Below are positions 23,737-31,655 of a stretch of DNA of 64,000 nucleotides, in pieces. The DNA comes from Streptomyces naganishii JCM 4654 (GTDB lineage Bacteria; Actinomycetota; Actinomycetes; Streptomycetales; Streptomycetaceae). The notes under the pieces were generated by a model. That model was not told the DNA's origin. It was given only the letters and a program-made list of their open reading frames with translations, and ran no database searches. Made by a program: the position numbers and the translations under genes. The stretch is taken from the NCBI RefSeq assembly GCF_014650575.1, contig NZ_BMVF01000018.1, positions 1-64,000 of the forward strand, given 5' to 3'. How positions within the stretch are numbered: the first letter of the stretch is position 1; each line of letters begins with the position of its first letter.

Positions 23737-25350
23737 ATGACGGACGCCGATGCCCCGGCCAAGACCGGCACGAATCCCCTGGCTCCCGCCCCCGCGGGCG
23801 CCCGCACCGCCGCCGACGTGGTGACCCCCCAGCTGGTCGCCCGGCTCACCAAGGACGTCGTCGGCTCCGGCCGGACCGCCAACCACACGCCGTTCACCGG
23901 CGAGAAGCTCGCCGACCTGCCCGAGTCCACGCCCGAGGACGTGGCCCTGGCCTTCGAACGGGCCCGCGCCGCCCAGGCCGTGTGGGCGCAGGTTCCCGTA
24001 CGGCAGCGCGCCGCGGTCCTGCTGCGCTTCCACGACCTGGTGCTGGAGCGCCAGGCCGAGGTGCTGGACCTGATCCAGCTGGAGACCGGCAAGGCCCGGC
24101 TGCACGCGCACGAGGAGGTGCAGGCCGTCGCGGTCGCCGCCCGCCACTACGGCCGCCGCGCCGCCGCCTACCTGCGGCCCAAGCGGCACGCCGGCGCGAT
24201 GCCGACCCTGACCCGGGTCACCGAACTGCGCCACCCGCGCGGTGTCGTCGGCCAGATCGCGCCCTGGAACTACCCGCTGGAGCTGTCCGTCGGCGACGCG
24301 CTGCCCGCCTTCGTCGCGGGCAACGCGGTCGTGATGAAGCCGGACACCGAGACCTGCCTGACCGCGCTGTGGGCGCGCGACCTGCTGATCGAGGCCGGGC
24401 TGCCCGCCGAGGTCTTCCAGGTCGTCATCGGCGACGGCCCGGTCGTCGGCCCCGAGGTCGTCAAGCACGCCGACTACGTCTCCTTCACCGGCTCCACCCG
24501 CACCGGCCGCGAGGTCGCCCAGGGCGCGGCCGCCCGGCTGGTCGGCGTCTCCCTCGAACTCGGCGGCAAGAACGCCATGCTGGTCCTGGAGGACGCCGAC
24601 CTCGACAAGGCGGCGGCGGGCGCGGTCCGCGCCTGCTTCTCCTCCGCCGGCCAGCTGTGCATCTCCATCGAGCGGCTCTACGTCCACGAGGCGGTCGCGG
24701 ACGCCTTCCTCGAGCGCTTCGCCGCCCGCACCAGGGCCATGCGCCTGGGCACCGCCCTCGCCTACGGCGCCGACATGGGCTCGCTCGTCGGCGAACGCCA
24801 GCTGAAGACCGTCACCCGGCACGTGGAGGAGGCGGTCGCCAAGGGCGCCAAGGTGGTGGCCGGAGGTGTCGCCCGTCCGGACGCCGGGCCGTACTTCTTC
24901 GAGCCGACGATCCTCGACGGCGTCGAGGCGCCCATGTCGGTGTGCACCGAGGAGACCTTCGGTCCGGTCGTCTCCGTCTACCGCTTCGCCACCGACGACG
25001 AGGCCGTCGAGCGCGCCAACTCCACGCCGTACGGCCTGAACTCCTCGGTGTGGACCAAGGACGCCCGGCGCGGCCGCGAGATCGCCGCCCGGCTGCGCAC
25101 CGGCACGGTCAACATCAACGAGGGGTACGCCCCCGCCTACGGCAGCGTCCAGTCCCCGATGGGCGGGATGAAGGACTCGGGCCTCGGCCGCCGGCACGGC
25201 TCCGAGGGCATCCTCAAGTACACCGAGGCCCAGACCGTCGCCCATCAGCGGCTGCTGCCCATGGCGCCGTCGCTCGGGATGGACGACGAGAAGTACGCGG
25301 CCTTCATGAGCCGCAGCCTGAAGCTGATGAAGGCGTTCCGCTTCCGTTAG
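23737..25350 (+). CDS. Succinate-semialdehyde dehydrogenase (NADP+) type aldehyde dehydrogenase
   Basis: The 537-residue protein belongs to the ALDH superfamily, closest by appearance to the actinobacterial GabD2-like succinic-semialdehyde dehydrogenases. It has the NAD(P) segment PWNYPLELSVGDALPAFVAGN, the general base Glu274 in LELGGKN and the nucleophile Cys308 in GQLCIS. It would convert succinic semialdehyde to succinate at the end of GABA breakdown, but the specificity is inferred. The transcript looks leaderless. It precedes the GMC oxidoreductase by 101 bases containing a repeat array. Confidence 0.88.
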   Translation: MTDADAPAKTGTNPLAPAPAGARTAADVVTPQLVARLTKDVVGSGRTANHTPFTGEKLADLPESTPEDVALAFERARAAQAVWAQVPVRQRAAVLLRFHDLVLERQAEVLDLIQLETGKARLHAHEEVQAVAVAARHYGRRAAAYLRPKRHAGAMPTLTRVTELRHPRGVVGQIAPWNYPLELSVGDALPAFVAGNAVVMKPDTETCLTALWARDLLIEAGLPAEVFQVVIGDGPVVGPEVVKHADYVSFTGSTRTGREVAQGAAARLVGVSLELGGKNAMLVLEDADLDKAAAGAVRACFSSAGQLCISIERLYVHEAVADAFLERFAARTRAMRLGTALAYGADMGSLVGERQLKTVTRHVEEAVAKGAKVVAGGVARPDAGPYFFEPTILDGVEAPMSVCTEETFGPVVSVYRFATDDEAVERANSTPYGLNSSVWTKDARRGREIAARLRTGTVNINEGYAPAYGSVQSPMGGMKDSGLGRRHGSEGILKYTEAQTVAHQRLLPMAPSLGMDDEKYAAFMSRSLKLMKAFRFR

Positions 25351-25435
25351 CCCAAGCCGCCCCTCCGTCAGCCCCAGCCGCCCCTCCGTCAGCCCAAGCC
25401 ACCCCCCCCCGTCAGCCCAAGCCACCCCTCCGTTC
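25351..25435. repeat. 21-23-bp tandem repeat, four copies, with a C9 tract
   Basis: Four copies of a unit CCCAAGCCGCCCCTCCGTCAG fill almost the whole gap between the two genes. The third copy carries a run of nine C (25402-25410), a likely slippage site. Confidence 0.85.
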
Positions 25436-25451
25436 TCGAAGAGGAGAGCAC

Positions 25452-27284
25452 GTGTCGCAGGAGAACTCCGTCCAGACCCGGGACCAGGACGGGAACGACG
25501 ACGGGTACGACGAGGACGGGTACGACTACGACGTCATCGTCGTGGGGTCGGGGTTCGGCGGGTCCGTCTCCGCGCTCCGCCTGACCGAGAAGGGCTACCG
25601 CGTCGGCGTACTGGAGGCGGGCCGCCGCTTCACCCGCGAGACCCTGCCGAAGAACTCCTGGGACCTCAGGAACTACCTGTGGGCCCCGAAGCTCGGCATG
25701 TACGGCATCCAGCGCATCCACCTGCTGGGCAACGTCATGGTCCTGGCCGGCGCGGGCGTCGGCGGCGGCTCGCTCAACTACGCCAACACCCTCTACGTAC
25801 CGCCGAAGGCCTTCTTCGACGACCCCCAGTGGCGGGACATCACCGACTGGCAGGAGGAGCTGAGCCCGTACTACGACCAGGCCAGGCGCATGCTCGGCGT
25901 GCGGCTCAACCCGACGATGACGCCGTCCGACGTGCACCTGAAGGCGGCGGCCGAGCGGATGGGCGTGGGCGACACCTTCCACATGGCGCCGGTCGGGGTG
26001 TTCTTCGGGGACGGCGAGGACGCGGACGGCACGACGAGGGCGGCCCCCGGCGAACAGGTCGCCGACCCCTACTTCGGCGGAGTGGGACCGGACCGCAAGG
26101 CGTGCACCGAGTGCGGCGAGTGCATGACCGGCTGCCGGCACGGCGCGAAGAACACGCTCAACGAGAACTACCTGTACCTCGCCGAGAAGGCGGGCGCGGT
26201 CGTGCACCCCATGACCACGGTCGTCTCCGTCACCGACGACTCGCGCGGCGGCTACGCGGTGGCCACGCTGCCCACCGACAACAAGAAGAAGGGCGCCGGC
26301 CGCCTCTTCACGGCCCGCCGCGTCGTCCTCGCCGCCGGCACCTACGGCACCCAGACCCTGCTGCACCGCATGAAGGCGACCGGCAGGCTGCCCCACCTCT
26401 CGCCCCGGCTGGGCGAGCTGACCCGCACCAACTCCGAGGCGCTGGTGGGCGCCCAGACCGACAACCGGCGCTACCGCAAGGCGACCGGCGAGGCGAGGGC
26501 CGACTTCACGCGCGGAGTCGCCATCACGTCCTCCGTCCACCCCGACGAGAACACCCACATCGAGCCGGTCCGCTACGGCAAGGGCTCCAACTCGATGGGC
26601 GGGCTGTCGATCCTGCAAGTCCCCTACGCGGACGGCGGGTCGAGGGTCGCCGCCTGGGTGGCGAACGCCGCCCGCCACCCCCTGCTGGTGCTGCGCTCCC
26701 TGTCCAACCGCCGCTGGTCGGAGCGCACGATCATCGGCCTGGTCATGCAGTCCCTGGACAACTCCCTGACCACGTACCTGAAGCCGGACGGCGTCGGCAA
26801 GGGCCTGCTCACCGCGCGCCAGGGCCACGGCTCGCCCAACCCCAAGCAGATCAGGGCCGCCACCGAGGGCGCCACCGCGCTCGCCGCCGAGATCAACGGC
26901 TTCGCCGGCTCCAACGTGGGCGAGCTGATGGGCACCCCGCTCACCGCGCACTTCCTCGGCGGCTGCCCGATCGGCGCCTCCAGCGAGACGGGCGTCATCG
27001 ACCCCTACCACCGCCTCCACGGGCACCCGGGCATCTCGGTCGTCGACGGCGCCGCGGTCTCGGCGAACCTGGGGGTCAACCCGTCGCTGACGATCACGGC
27101 GCAGGCCGAGCGGGCGATGTCGTACTGGCCCAACAAGGGCGAGAGCGACCCGCGGCCGAGGCAGGGGGCGGCCTACGAGCGCCTGAAGCCGGTGGAGCCG
27201 CGCCATCCGGTGGTCCCGGCCGAGGCCTTCGGCGCGCTGCGGCTGCCGTTCCTCGGCATGCCGGCGGTGCCGCCGAAGAAGTAG
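25452..27284 (+). CDS. GMC family oxidoreductase, ChoD-like, with ferredoxin-like Cys motif
   Basis: The GTG at 25452 (GAGGAG six bases upstream) gives 610 residues. The FAD motif VIVVGSGFGGS lies at about 28-38 and the C-terminal GMC signature GGCPIGASSETGVID / VVDGAAVSANLGVNPSLTI is present. An insert has four Cys, C218, C221, C224 and C228 (CxxCxxCxxxC). That pattern is usual for a [4Fe-4S] centre and is also found in M. tuberculosis Rv3409c (ChoD), which lies next to guaB3 in that genome. There it has been called cholesterol oxidase, but the true substrate is uncertain. No signal peptide is visible, so it acts in the cytoplasm. Confidence 0.88.
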   Translation: MSQENSVQTRDQDGNDDGYDEDGYDYDVIVVGSGFGGSVSALRLTEKGYRVGVLEAGRRFTRETLPKNSWDLRNYLWAPKLGMYGIQRIHLLGNVMVLAGAGVGGGSLNYANTLYVPPKAFFDDPQWRDITDWQEELSPYYDQARRMLGVRLNPTMTPSDVHLKAAAERMGVGDTFHMAPVGVFFGDGEDADGTTRAAPGEQVADPYFGGVGPDRKACTECGECMTGCRHGAKNTLNENYLYLAEKAGAVVHPMTTVVSVTDDSRGGYAVATLPTDNKKKGAGRLFTARRVVLAAGTYGTQTLLHRMKATGRLPHLSPRLGELTRTNSEALVGAQTDNRRYRKATGEARADFTRGVAITSSVHPDENTHIEPVRYGKGSNSMGGLSILQVPYADGGSRVAAWVANAARHPLLVLRSLSNRRWSERTIIGLVMQSLDNSLTTYLKPDGVGKGLLTARQGHGSPNPKQIRAATEGATALAAEINGFAGSNVGELMGTPLTAHFLGGCPIGASSETGVIDPYHRLHGHPGISVVDGAAVSANLGVNPSLTITAQAERAMSYWPNKGESDPRPRQGAAYERLKPVEPRHPVVPAEAFGALRLPFLGMPAVPPKK

Positions 27285-27318
27285 CGGCCGGGCGGGGAGA
27301 GCGGCGGAGAAAAAAGAG

Positions 27319-27350
27319 AGGACCTGCGTCCCCCTCCTGACGCAGGTCCT
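27319..27350 (+). terminator. Terminator after the GMC oxidoreductase
   Basis: Perfect 12-bp stem AGGACCTGCGTC / GACGCAGGTCCT with an 8-base loop and a following CCTTGTTG. Confidence 0.8.
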
Positions 27351-27360
27351 CCTTGTTGCT

Positions 27361-27872
27361 GATGTGACCCTTCCCGGCTGTGAATGGTTGTGCCGCAAGA
27401 CGGCGAATCGGGTGTGGCCTGAGTCACATTCCGGCAGGGGCTCGCGAGGGCCGGCACGGCGGGCAGGTACGGCGGCTCGGTCCGGACGCGCGGAGGGCCC
27501 CGCGGGGCCTGGGCCGCGGGGCCCTCGCGTCGGTCGGCACCGGCGTCAGGGCCGCACCGGTGCCCGGTGAGCGGCGCCGGGGGGTCGCGCCGCCTGCCGC
27601 TGTCTTCCCTGAGGGGGGTGCTTCTTCCGCCGGCCGGCCCCGGGCGTCCCCGGAGCCGGCCGTCAGTTGGGTGACCGGGCTGCTGTCCCCTGCCGTCCGG
27701 TCACTTCCCCGGGGCGAGGTCCCACGGCGCACGGCACGATCCGCAACGCCTCATCGCCCCGGAGAGCCACGCGTGGTTCTTGCGGGCCCGCCCCTGGCTG
27801 GCACGGACACCCCGACCAACGAACCGGCCCGCCCGGCGGTCACGTGCCGTACGGGTGAGAGGCCGCCCGAAC
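27361..27872. other. Intergenic region
   Basis: About 510 bases with no gene I can support. Long open frames here have no recognisable domain and no good ribosome site. A strong 13-bp hairpin GAGGGCCCCGCGG/CCGCGGGGCCCTC sits at 27493-27526. Confidence 0.5.
27493..27526. terminator. Strong isolated hairpin
   Basis: Perfect 13-bp stem with an 8-base loop, about 350 bases beyond the chorismate mutase stop (minus strand) and 210 beyond the GMC gene stop. It may be a back-up bidirectional terminator. Confidence 0.4.
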
Positions 27873-28154
27873 TCAGATGCGACCCCGGCACAGCTCGAGC
27901 AGCGTCATCGCCAGGGGCGTACCCGGCCTGCCGAGCGCCTCGCTGTAGCGGCCGAGGATCTCCATCTCACGGGAGAGGTTCACCCGCCGTCCGCCGGAGG
28001 CGATCCGCGCCTCCTGGACGACGGCGGAGACGGCCACGCGCTCCTGGATCAGGCCGATGATCCGGTCGTCGAGCGCGTCGATGCGCTCACGTGCGCCGGC
28101 GATCACGCCGGCGGCCTCGGGGGTGCGGGCGCCGGTGATGTCGGTGGCGGTCAT
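27873..28154 (-). CDS. Chorismate mutase, AroQ type
   Basis: The 93-residue all-helical protein catalyses chorismate to prephenate, the entry to Phe and Tyr synthesis. AroQ residues are visible: Arg near the start of helix 1, RIDALDDRIIGLIQERV, and the C-terminal GTPLAMTLLELCRGRI. The size matches the small actinobacterial AroQ-delta enzymes, which need DAHP synthase as a partner. GAGGAG lies 7 bases before the ATG. A leader ORF and a perfect 15-bp hairpin precede it, suggesting attenuation. Confidence 0.9.
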   Translation of the reverse strand: MTATDITGARTPEAAGVIAGARERIDALDDRIIGLIQERVAVSAVVQEARIASGGRRVNLSREMEILGRYSEALGRPGTPLAMTLLELCRGRI

Positions 28155-28207
28155 ACGGGGCTCCTCGTCGGACGGGGCGTCCCGGAACGGCAGGACCCGG
28201 AGAACGG

Positions 28208-28242
28208 CAGGCGCCCCGGGCCTTGTCGGCCCGGGGCGCCTG
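28208..28242 (-). terminator. Candidate attenuator hairpin upstream of chorismate mutase
   Basis: Perfect 15-bp stem CAGGCGCCCCGGGCC / GGCCCGGGGCGCCTG with a 5-base loop, between the leader ORF stop (28263) and the chorismate mutase start (28154). No U tract follows. Confidence 0.55.
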
Positions 28243-28262
28243 GGAAGTCGCTTGTCAGTTGC

Positions 28263-28334
28263 TCAAGCAGCACGACCATGGCAGCCGGCGGGCCGGTCGC
28301 CATAGGTAAAGAGGAAGGACGCGTGCGTGAGCAT
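28263..28334 (-). CDS. Candidate 23-codon leader peptide of chorismate mutase
   Basis: The ORF starts at the ATG whose A is 28334 and ends TGA at 28265-28263. Its peptide contains the cluster SFLFTY (Phe7, Phe9, Tyr11). It has a good promoter exactly placed for a leaderless start (TTGGAA 28365-28370, N18, CATACT 28341-28346) and is followed by the 15-bp hairpin. Phe/Tyr codons in front of a Phe/Tyr pathway gene fit ribosome-mediated attenuation. This is inference from layout. Confidence 0.5.
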   Translation of the reverse strand: MLTHASFLFTYGDRPAGCHGRAA

Positions 28335-28340
28335 GGCCCC

Positions 28341-28370
28341 AGTATGCCGCGCCGCCAGCCGGCGTTCCAA
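28341..28370 (-). promoter_or_regulatory. Promoter for the chorismate mutase leader
   Basis: -35 TTGGAA and -10 CATACT (minus strand) are 18 bp apart, and the predicted transcription start coincides with the leader ORF's ATG at 28334. Confidence 0.55.
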
Positions 28371-28470
28371 GCCGCGGTTCGCATCCTGAGACCGCGGGGG
28401 CCGCACAGCCGTCGCGGGCCCGGGCCGGGACCGGACCGCTCTCGCACCGGAGCGCCTCCGGCCGGGCCGG

Positions 28471-28476
28471 TAGACT
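28471..28476 (+). promoter_or_regulatory. -10 element of guaA
   Basis: TAGACT lies 40 bases before the guaA GTG. No clear -35 is present. Confidence 0.4.
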
Positions 28477-28516
28477 CGGGGGCACACAGCCCTCGCTCAC
28501 CGCCGGAAGGCAACCC

Positions 28517-30091
28517 GTGTCATCAGCGAACCCCGCAGCCCCCGACACCGTCCTGGTCGTCGACTTCGGCGCGCAGTACGCCCAGCTCATCGCCCGTCGC
28601 GTCCGCGAGGCCCGGGTCTACAGCGAGATCGTGCCGAGCACCATGCCGGTCGCCGAGATGCTCGCCAGGAACCCGGCGGCGATCATCCTCTCCGGCGGCC
28701 CGTCCTCGGTCTACGAGGAGGGCGCCCCCCGCCTGGACCGCGAGATCTTCGAGTCCGGCGTCCCCGTCTTCGGCATGTGCTACGGCTTCCAGCTGATGGC
28801 CCAGGTCCTCGGCGGCACCGTCGACAACAGCGGCGCCCGTGAGTACGGCGGCACGCCGCTGCACGTCAGCAAGGCGTCCTCCACCCTCTTCGAGGGCACC
28901 CCGGCCGAGCAGTCGGTGTGGATGTCCCACGGCGACGCCTGCTCCGCCGCCCCCGAGGGCTTCACCGTCACGGCCTCCACGGACGTCGTCCCGGTCGCCG
29001 CCTTCGAGAACGACGAGAAGAAGCTCTACGGCGTCCAGTACCACCCCGAGGTCATGCACTCCACGCACGGCCAGCAGGTGCTGGAGCACTTCCTCTACCG
29101 GGGCGCGGGCCTGGAGCCCGACTGGACCACGGGCAACGTGATCGACGAGCAGGTCGCCGCCATCCGCGAGCTGGTCGGCGACAAGCGCGCGATCTGCGGC
29201 CTGTCCGGCGGCGTGGACTCCGCCGTCGCCGCCGCCCTGGTGCAGAAGGCCATCGGCTCCCAGCTGACCTGCGTCTACGTCGACCACGGCCTGATGCGCA
29301 AGGGCGAGACCGAGCAGGTCGAGAAGGACTTCGTGGCGGCGACCGGCGTCCAGCTGAAGGTCGTGGACGCGAGCGAGCGCTTCCTCACCGCGCTCAAGGG
29401 CGTCTCGGACCCGGAGGAGAAGCGGAAGATCATCGGCCGCGAGTTCATCCGCGTCTTCGAGCAGGCCCAGGCGGAGATCATCGCGGACGAGGGCCCGGCC
29501 GTGGAGTTCCTCGTCCAGGGCACCCTCTACCCGGACGTGGTCGAGTCCGGCGGCGGCACCGGCACCGCCAACATCAAGTCGCACCACAACGTGGGCGGGC
29601 TGCCCGAGGACCTCGAGTTCAAGCTGATCGAGCCGCTGCGCAAGCTGTTCAAGGACGAGGTCCGCATGGTCGGACAGGAGCTCGGCCTGCCCGAGGAGAT
29701 CGTCCAGCGCCAGCCCTTCCCCGGCCCCGGCCTCGGCATCCGCATCGTCGGCGAGGTCACCAGGGAGCGCCTGGACCTGCTGCGCGAGGCCGACGCCATC
29801 GCCCGCGAGGAGCTGACCGCGGCCGGCCTCGACCGGCAGATCTGGCAGTGCCCGGTGGTCCTCCTCGCGGACGTCCGCAGCGTCGGCGTCCAGGGCGACG
29901 GCCGCACCTACGGCCACCCGATCGTGCTGCGCCCGGTCTCCTCCGAGGACGCCATGACCGCCGACTGGTCCCGGCTGCCCTACGAGGTGCTGGCGAAGAT
30001 CTCCACCCGGATCACCAACGAGGTGCGGGACGTCAACCGCGTGGTGCTGGACGTGACCTCCAAGCCGCCGGGCACCATCGAGTGGGAGTGA
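28517..30091 (+). CDS. guaA: GMP synthase (glutamine-hydrolysing)
   Basis: GuaA aminates XMP to GMP with ATP and glutamine, completing the guanine branch that guaB starts. The 524-residue protein has an N-terminal class I amidotransferase domain (about 12-200; nucleophile Cys88 in GMCYGFQ, QYHPEV). The ATP pyrophosphatase domain has the P-loop GLSGGVDSAV near 230, and the C-terminal dimer domain ends KPPGTIEWE. The start is the GTG at 28517 with GGAAGG upstream. Confidence 0.97.
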   Translation: MSSANPAAPDTVLVVDFGAQYAQLIARRVREARVYSEIVPSTMPVAEMLARNPAAIILSGGPSSVYEEGAPRLDREIFESGVPVFGMCYGFQLMAQVLGGTVDNSGAREYGGTPLHVSKASSTLFEGTPAEQSVWMSHGDACSAAPEGFTVTASTDVVPVAAFENDEKKLYGVQYHPEVMHSTHGQQVLEHFLYRGAGLEPDWTTGNVIDEQVAAIRELVGDKRAICGLSGGVDSAVAAALVQKAIGSQLTCVYVDHGLMRKGETEQVEKDFVAATGVQLKVVDASERFLTALKGVSDPEEKRKIIGREFIRVFEQAQAEIIADEGPAVEFLVQGTLYPDVVESGGGTGTANIKSHHNVGGLPEDLEFKLIEPLRKLFKDEVRMVGQELGLPEEIVQRQPFPGPGLGIRIVGEVTRERLDLLREADAIAREELTAAGLDRQIWQCPVVLLADVRSVGVQGDGRTYGHPIVLRPVSSEDAMTADWSRLPYEVLAKISTRITNEVRDVNRVVLDVTSKPPGTIEWE

Positions 30092-30111
30092 CCGGGGCGG
30101 CCTGAGCGTCG

Positions 30112-30588
30112 CTACTTGCGCTTCACCGTGCGCAGGGGCTCACCGGGCTTCCAGACCTGGACGACCAGAAAGGTGTCGTCCTCGACGAAGGTCCGCACGA
30201 CCTCGGTCAGCTCGGTGCGGAAGAGGTGGAACGGCTGCGGCGGTTCCACCTCTTCGACGTACCAGCCCTTCCTCGCGTCCCGCACCTCGTGCGCCAGCCC
30301 GCTGATCCGCACGTCACCGCCGCCCATGCCCGTCCCCTCGCCCGGGTTCGCGTGGAGCGAGAAGCGCGGGTCGCGGAGCAGGTCGAGGGCTTTGCGCGAG
30401 TTCTCCATCATCCCGAACCAGAGCTCGCCGTCGCGGAAGTCGGCCTCGAGGCCGGACAGGCGCGGCGAGCCGTCCTTGCGGAGGGTGGCGAGTACGTGGT
30501 GGCGGAAGGCGCCGAAGCGCCGCTCGACGGTGGCCGCCAGACCGGGTGCGTCGGCGGCGAAGGATGCCCAGTTGATACGGGTGCTCAT
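30112..30588 (-). CDS. Pyridoxamine 5'-phosphate oxidase-fold protein
   Basis: The 158-residue protein has the split-barrel flavin-binding fold of PPOX-like proteins. HHVLATLRKDGSPRLSGLEADF is the usual opening strand pair, and MMENSRKALDLLRDPRFSLH is the helix and following strand. Many Streptomyces members use F420 or FMN; the cofactor and substrate cannot be read here. The start MSTRINW at 30588 was chosen; a longer frame to 30648 lacks family similarity. It converges on guaA with a 20-base gap. Confidence 0.75.
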   Translation of the reverse strand: MSTRINWASFAADAPGLAATVERRFGAFRHHVLATLRKDGSPRLSGLEADFRDGELWFGMMENSRKALDLLRDPRFSLHANPGEGTGMGGGDVRISGLAHEVRDARKGWYVEEVEPPQPFHLFRTELTEVVRTFVEDDTFLVVQVWKPGEPLRTVKRK

Positions 30589-30734
30589 ACGGGCCAGTCT
30601 CACGGGGAAACCGGACAACCACTGTCGTGTATTCACCGCGTACGTCATCTTTGCTCAAGACCACTGCCCTTTTGCGCTGACCGGGGGTAACTTCCGGCCG
30701 TACCCCGATCCCGCGCCGGAGGACCCACGGACCC

Positions 30735-31529
30735 ATGCACGGCCCCACTCCGCCCCAGCCCCTGCCCACCGAGAAGCTGCGCTTCGCGATGCCGCCGATG
30801 CACGAGTCGGTCGAGGAGGAGCGCCGGCACCGCAAGGAGCGGCTCGCGGGCGCGCTGCGGATCTTCGGCCGGTCCGGCTTCGAGGACGGCGTCTCCGGGC
30901 ACATCACCGCCCGCGACCCCGAGTTCAGCGACTGCTTCTGGGTCAACCCCTTCGGCATCCCCTTCAAGCACGTCACCGTGAGCGACCTCGTCCTCGCCAA
31001 CCAGGACGGCCAGGTCGTCGAGGGCCGCTACCACGTCAACCAGGCCGCGTTCACCGTGCACTCCCAGGTGCACGCCGCCCGCCCGGACGTCGTCGCCGTC
31101 GCCCACTGCCACTCCGTCCACGGCCGCGCCCTGGCCGCACTCGGTGAACTCCTGGACCCCATCACCCAGGAGAGCTGCGCCTTCTACGAGGACCACGCCC
31201 TCTACGACGCCTACACCGGCGTGGCCGTCGACGCGGAGGAGGGCCGCCGGATCGCCGCCGCGCTCGGATCCCGCAAGGCGCTCGTCCTGCGCAACCACGG
31301 CCTGCTCACCGTCGGCGACTCGGTCGACGCGGCCGCCTGGTGGTTCCTGTCCATGGAACGCTCCGCCCAGGTGCAGCTGACCGCCCGCGCGGCCGGCCGC
31401 CCGGTGCTGATCGACCACAAACTGGCGGTGGCCACCCGCGAGCAGCTCGGCGGCGACCTGGTGGCGTGGATCAACTACCAGCCCCTGTGGCAGGACATCA
31501 CCCGCGGCGAACCCGACCTGCTGAGCTGA
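30735..31529 (+). CDS. Class II aldolase/adducin family protein
   Basis: The 264-residue protein has the class II aldolase fold. Zinc-ligand His residues are seen in VAHCHSVHGRAL and VLRNHGLLTVG, and the N-terminal GRSGFEDGVSGHITARDP is the typical phosphate/substrate loop. Members cleave or epimerise sugar phosphates or are annotated only as adducin-like; the substrate is unknown. GGAGGA lies 11 bases before the ATG. It stands alone. Confidence 0.85.
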   Translation: MHGPTPPQPLPTEKLRFAMPPMHESVEEERRHRKERLAGALRIFGRSGFEDGVSGHITARDPEFSDCFWVNPFGIPFKHVTVSDLVLANQDGQVVEGRYHVNQAAFTVHSQVHAARPDVVAVAHCHSVHGRALAALGELLDPITQESCAFYEDHALYDAYTGVAVDAEEGRRIAAALGSRKALVLRNHGLLTVGDSVDAAAWWFLSMERSAQVQLTARAAGRPVLIDHKLAVATREQLGGDLVAWINYQPLWQDITRGEPDLLS

Positions 31530-31540
31530 CCCCGCCCGGC

Positions 31541-31636
31541 GGCCGCTGAGCCGGCCCGTCCGGTGGCCGCTGAGCCGGCTCGTCCGGTGGCCGCTGGGCC
31601 GGCTCGTCCGGTGGCCGCTGGGCCGGCCCGTCCGGC
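31541..31636. repeat. 24-bp tandem repeat, four copies
   Basis: Four exact 24-bp copies, starting at 31541, 31565, 31589 and 31613, of a unit beginning GGCCGCTGRGCCGG and ending CCGTCCGGT-like. They fill the gap between the aldolase and DUF4429 genes. The copies differ at only two or three positions. Confidence 0.9.
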
Positions 31637-31655
31637 GATGCGGCACGCCCCTTGG

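Noticed and set aside
23679..27284. A single 1201-codon frame spanning the aldehyde dehydrogenase and the GMC oxidoreductase
   Set aside because: Its first ~590 codons are the wrong frame of the dehydrogenase; the real GMC start is the GTG at 25452 with a ribosome site.
27380..28060. Plus-strand 226-codon ORF in the gap before chorismate mutase
   Set aside because: Low-complexity, no ribosome site, and it overlaps the chorismate mutase gene antisense.
28250..28275. TTGTCAGTT near the chorismate mutase leader as a damage promoter for guaA
   Set aside because: Last base and -10 do not fit the consensus; the sequence is part of the leader transcript.
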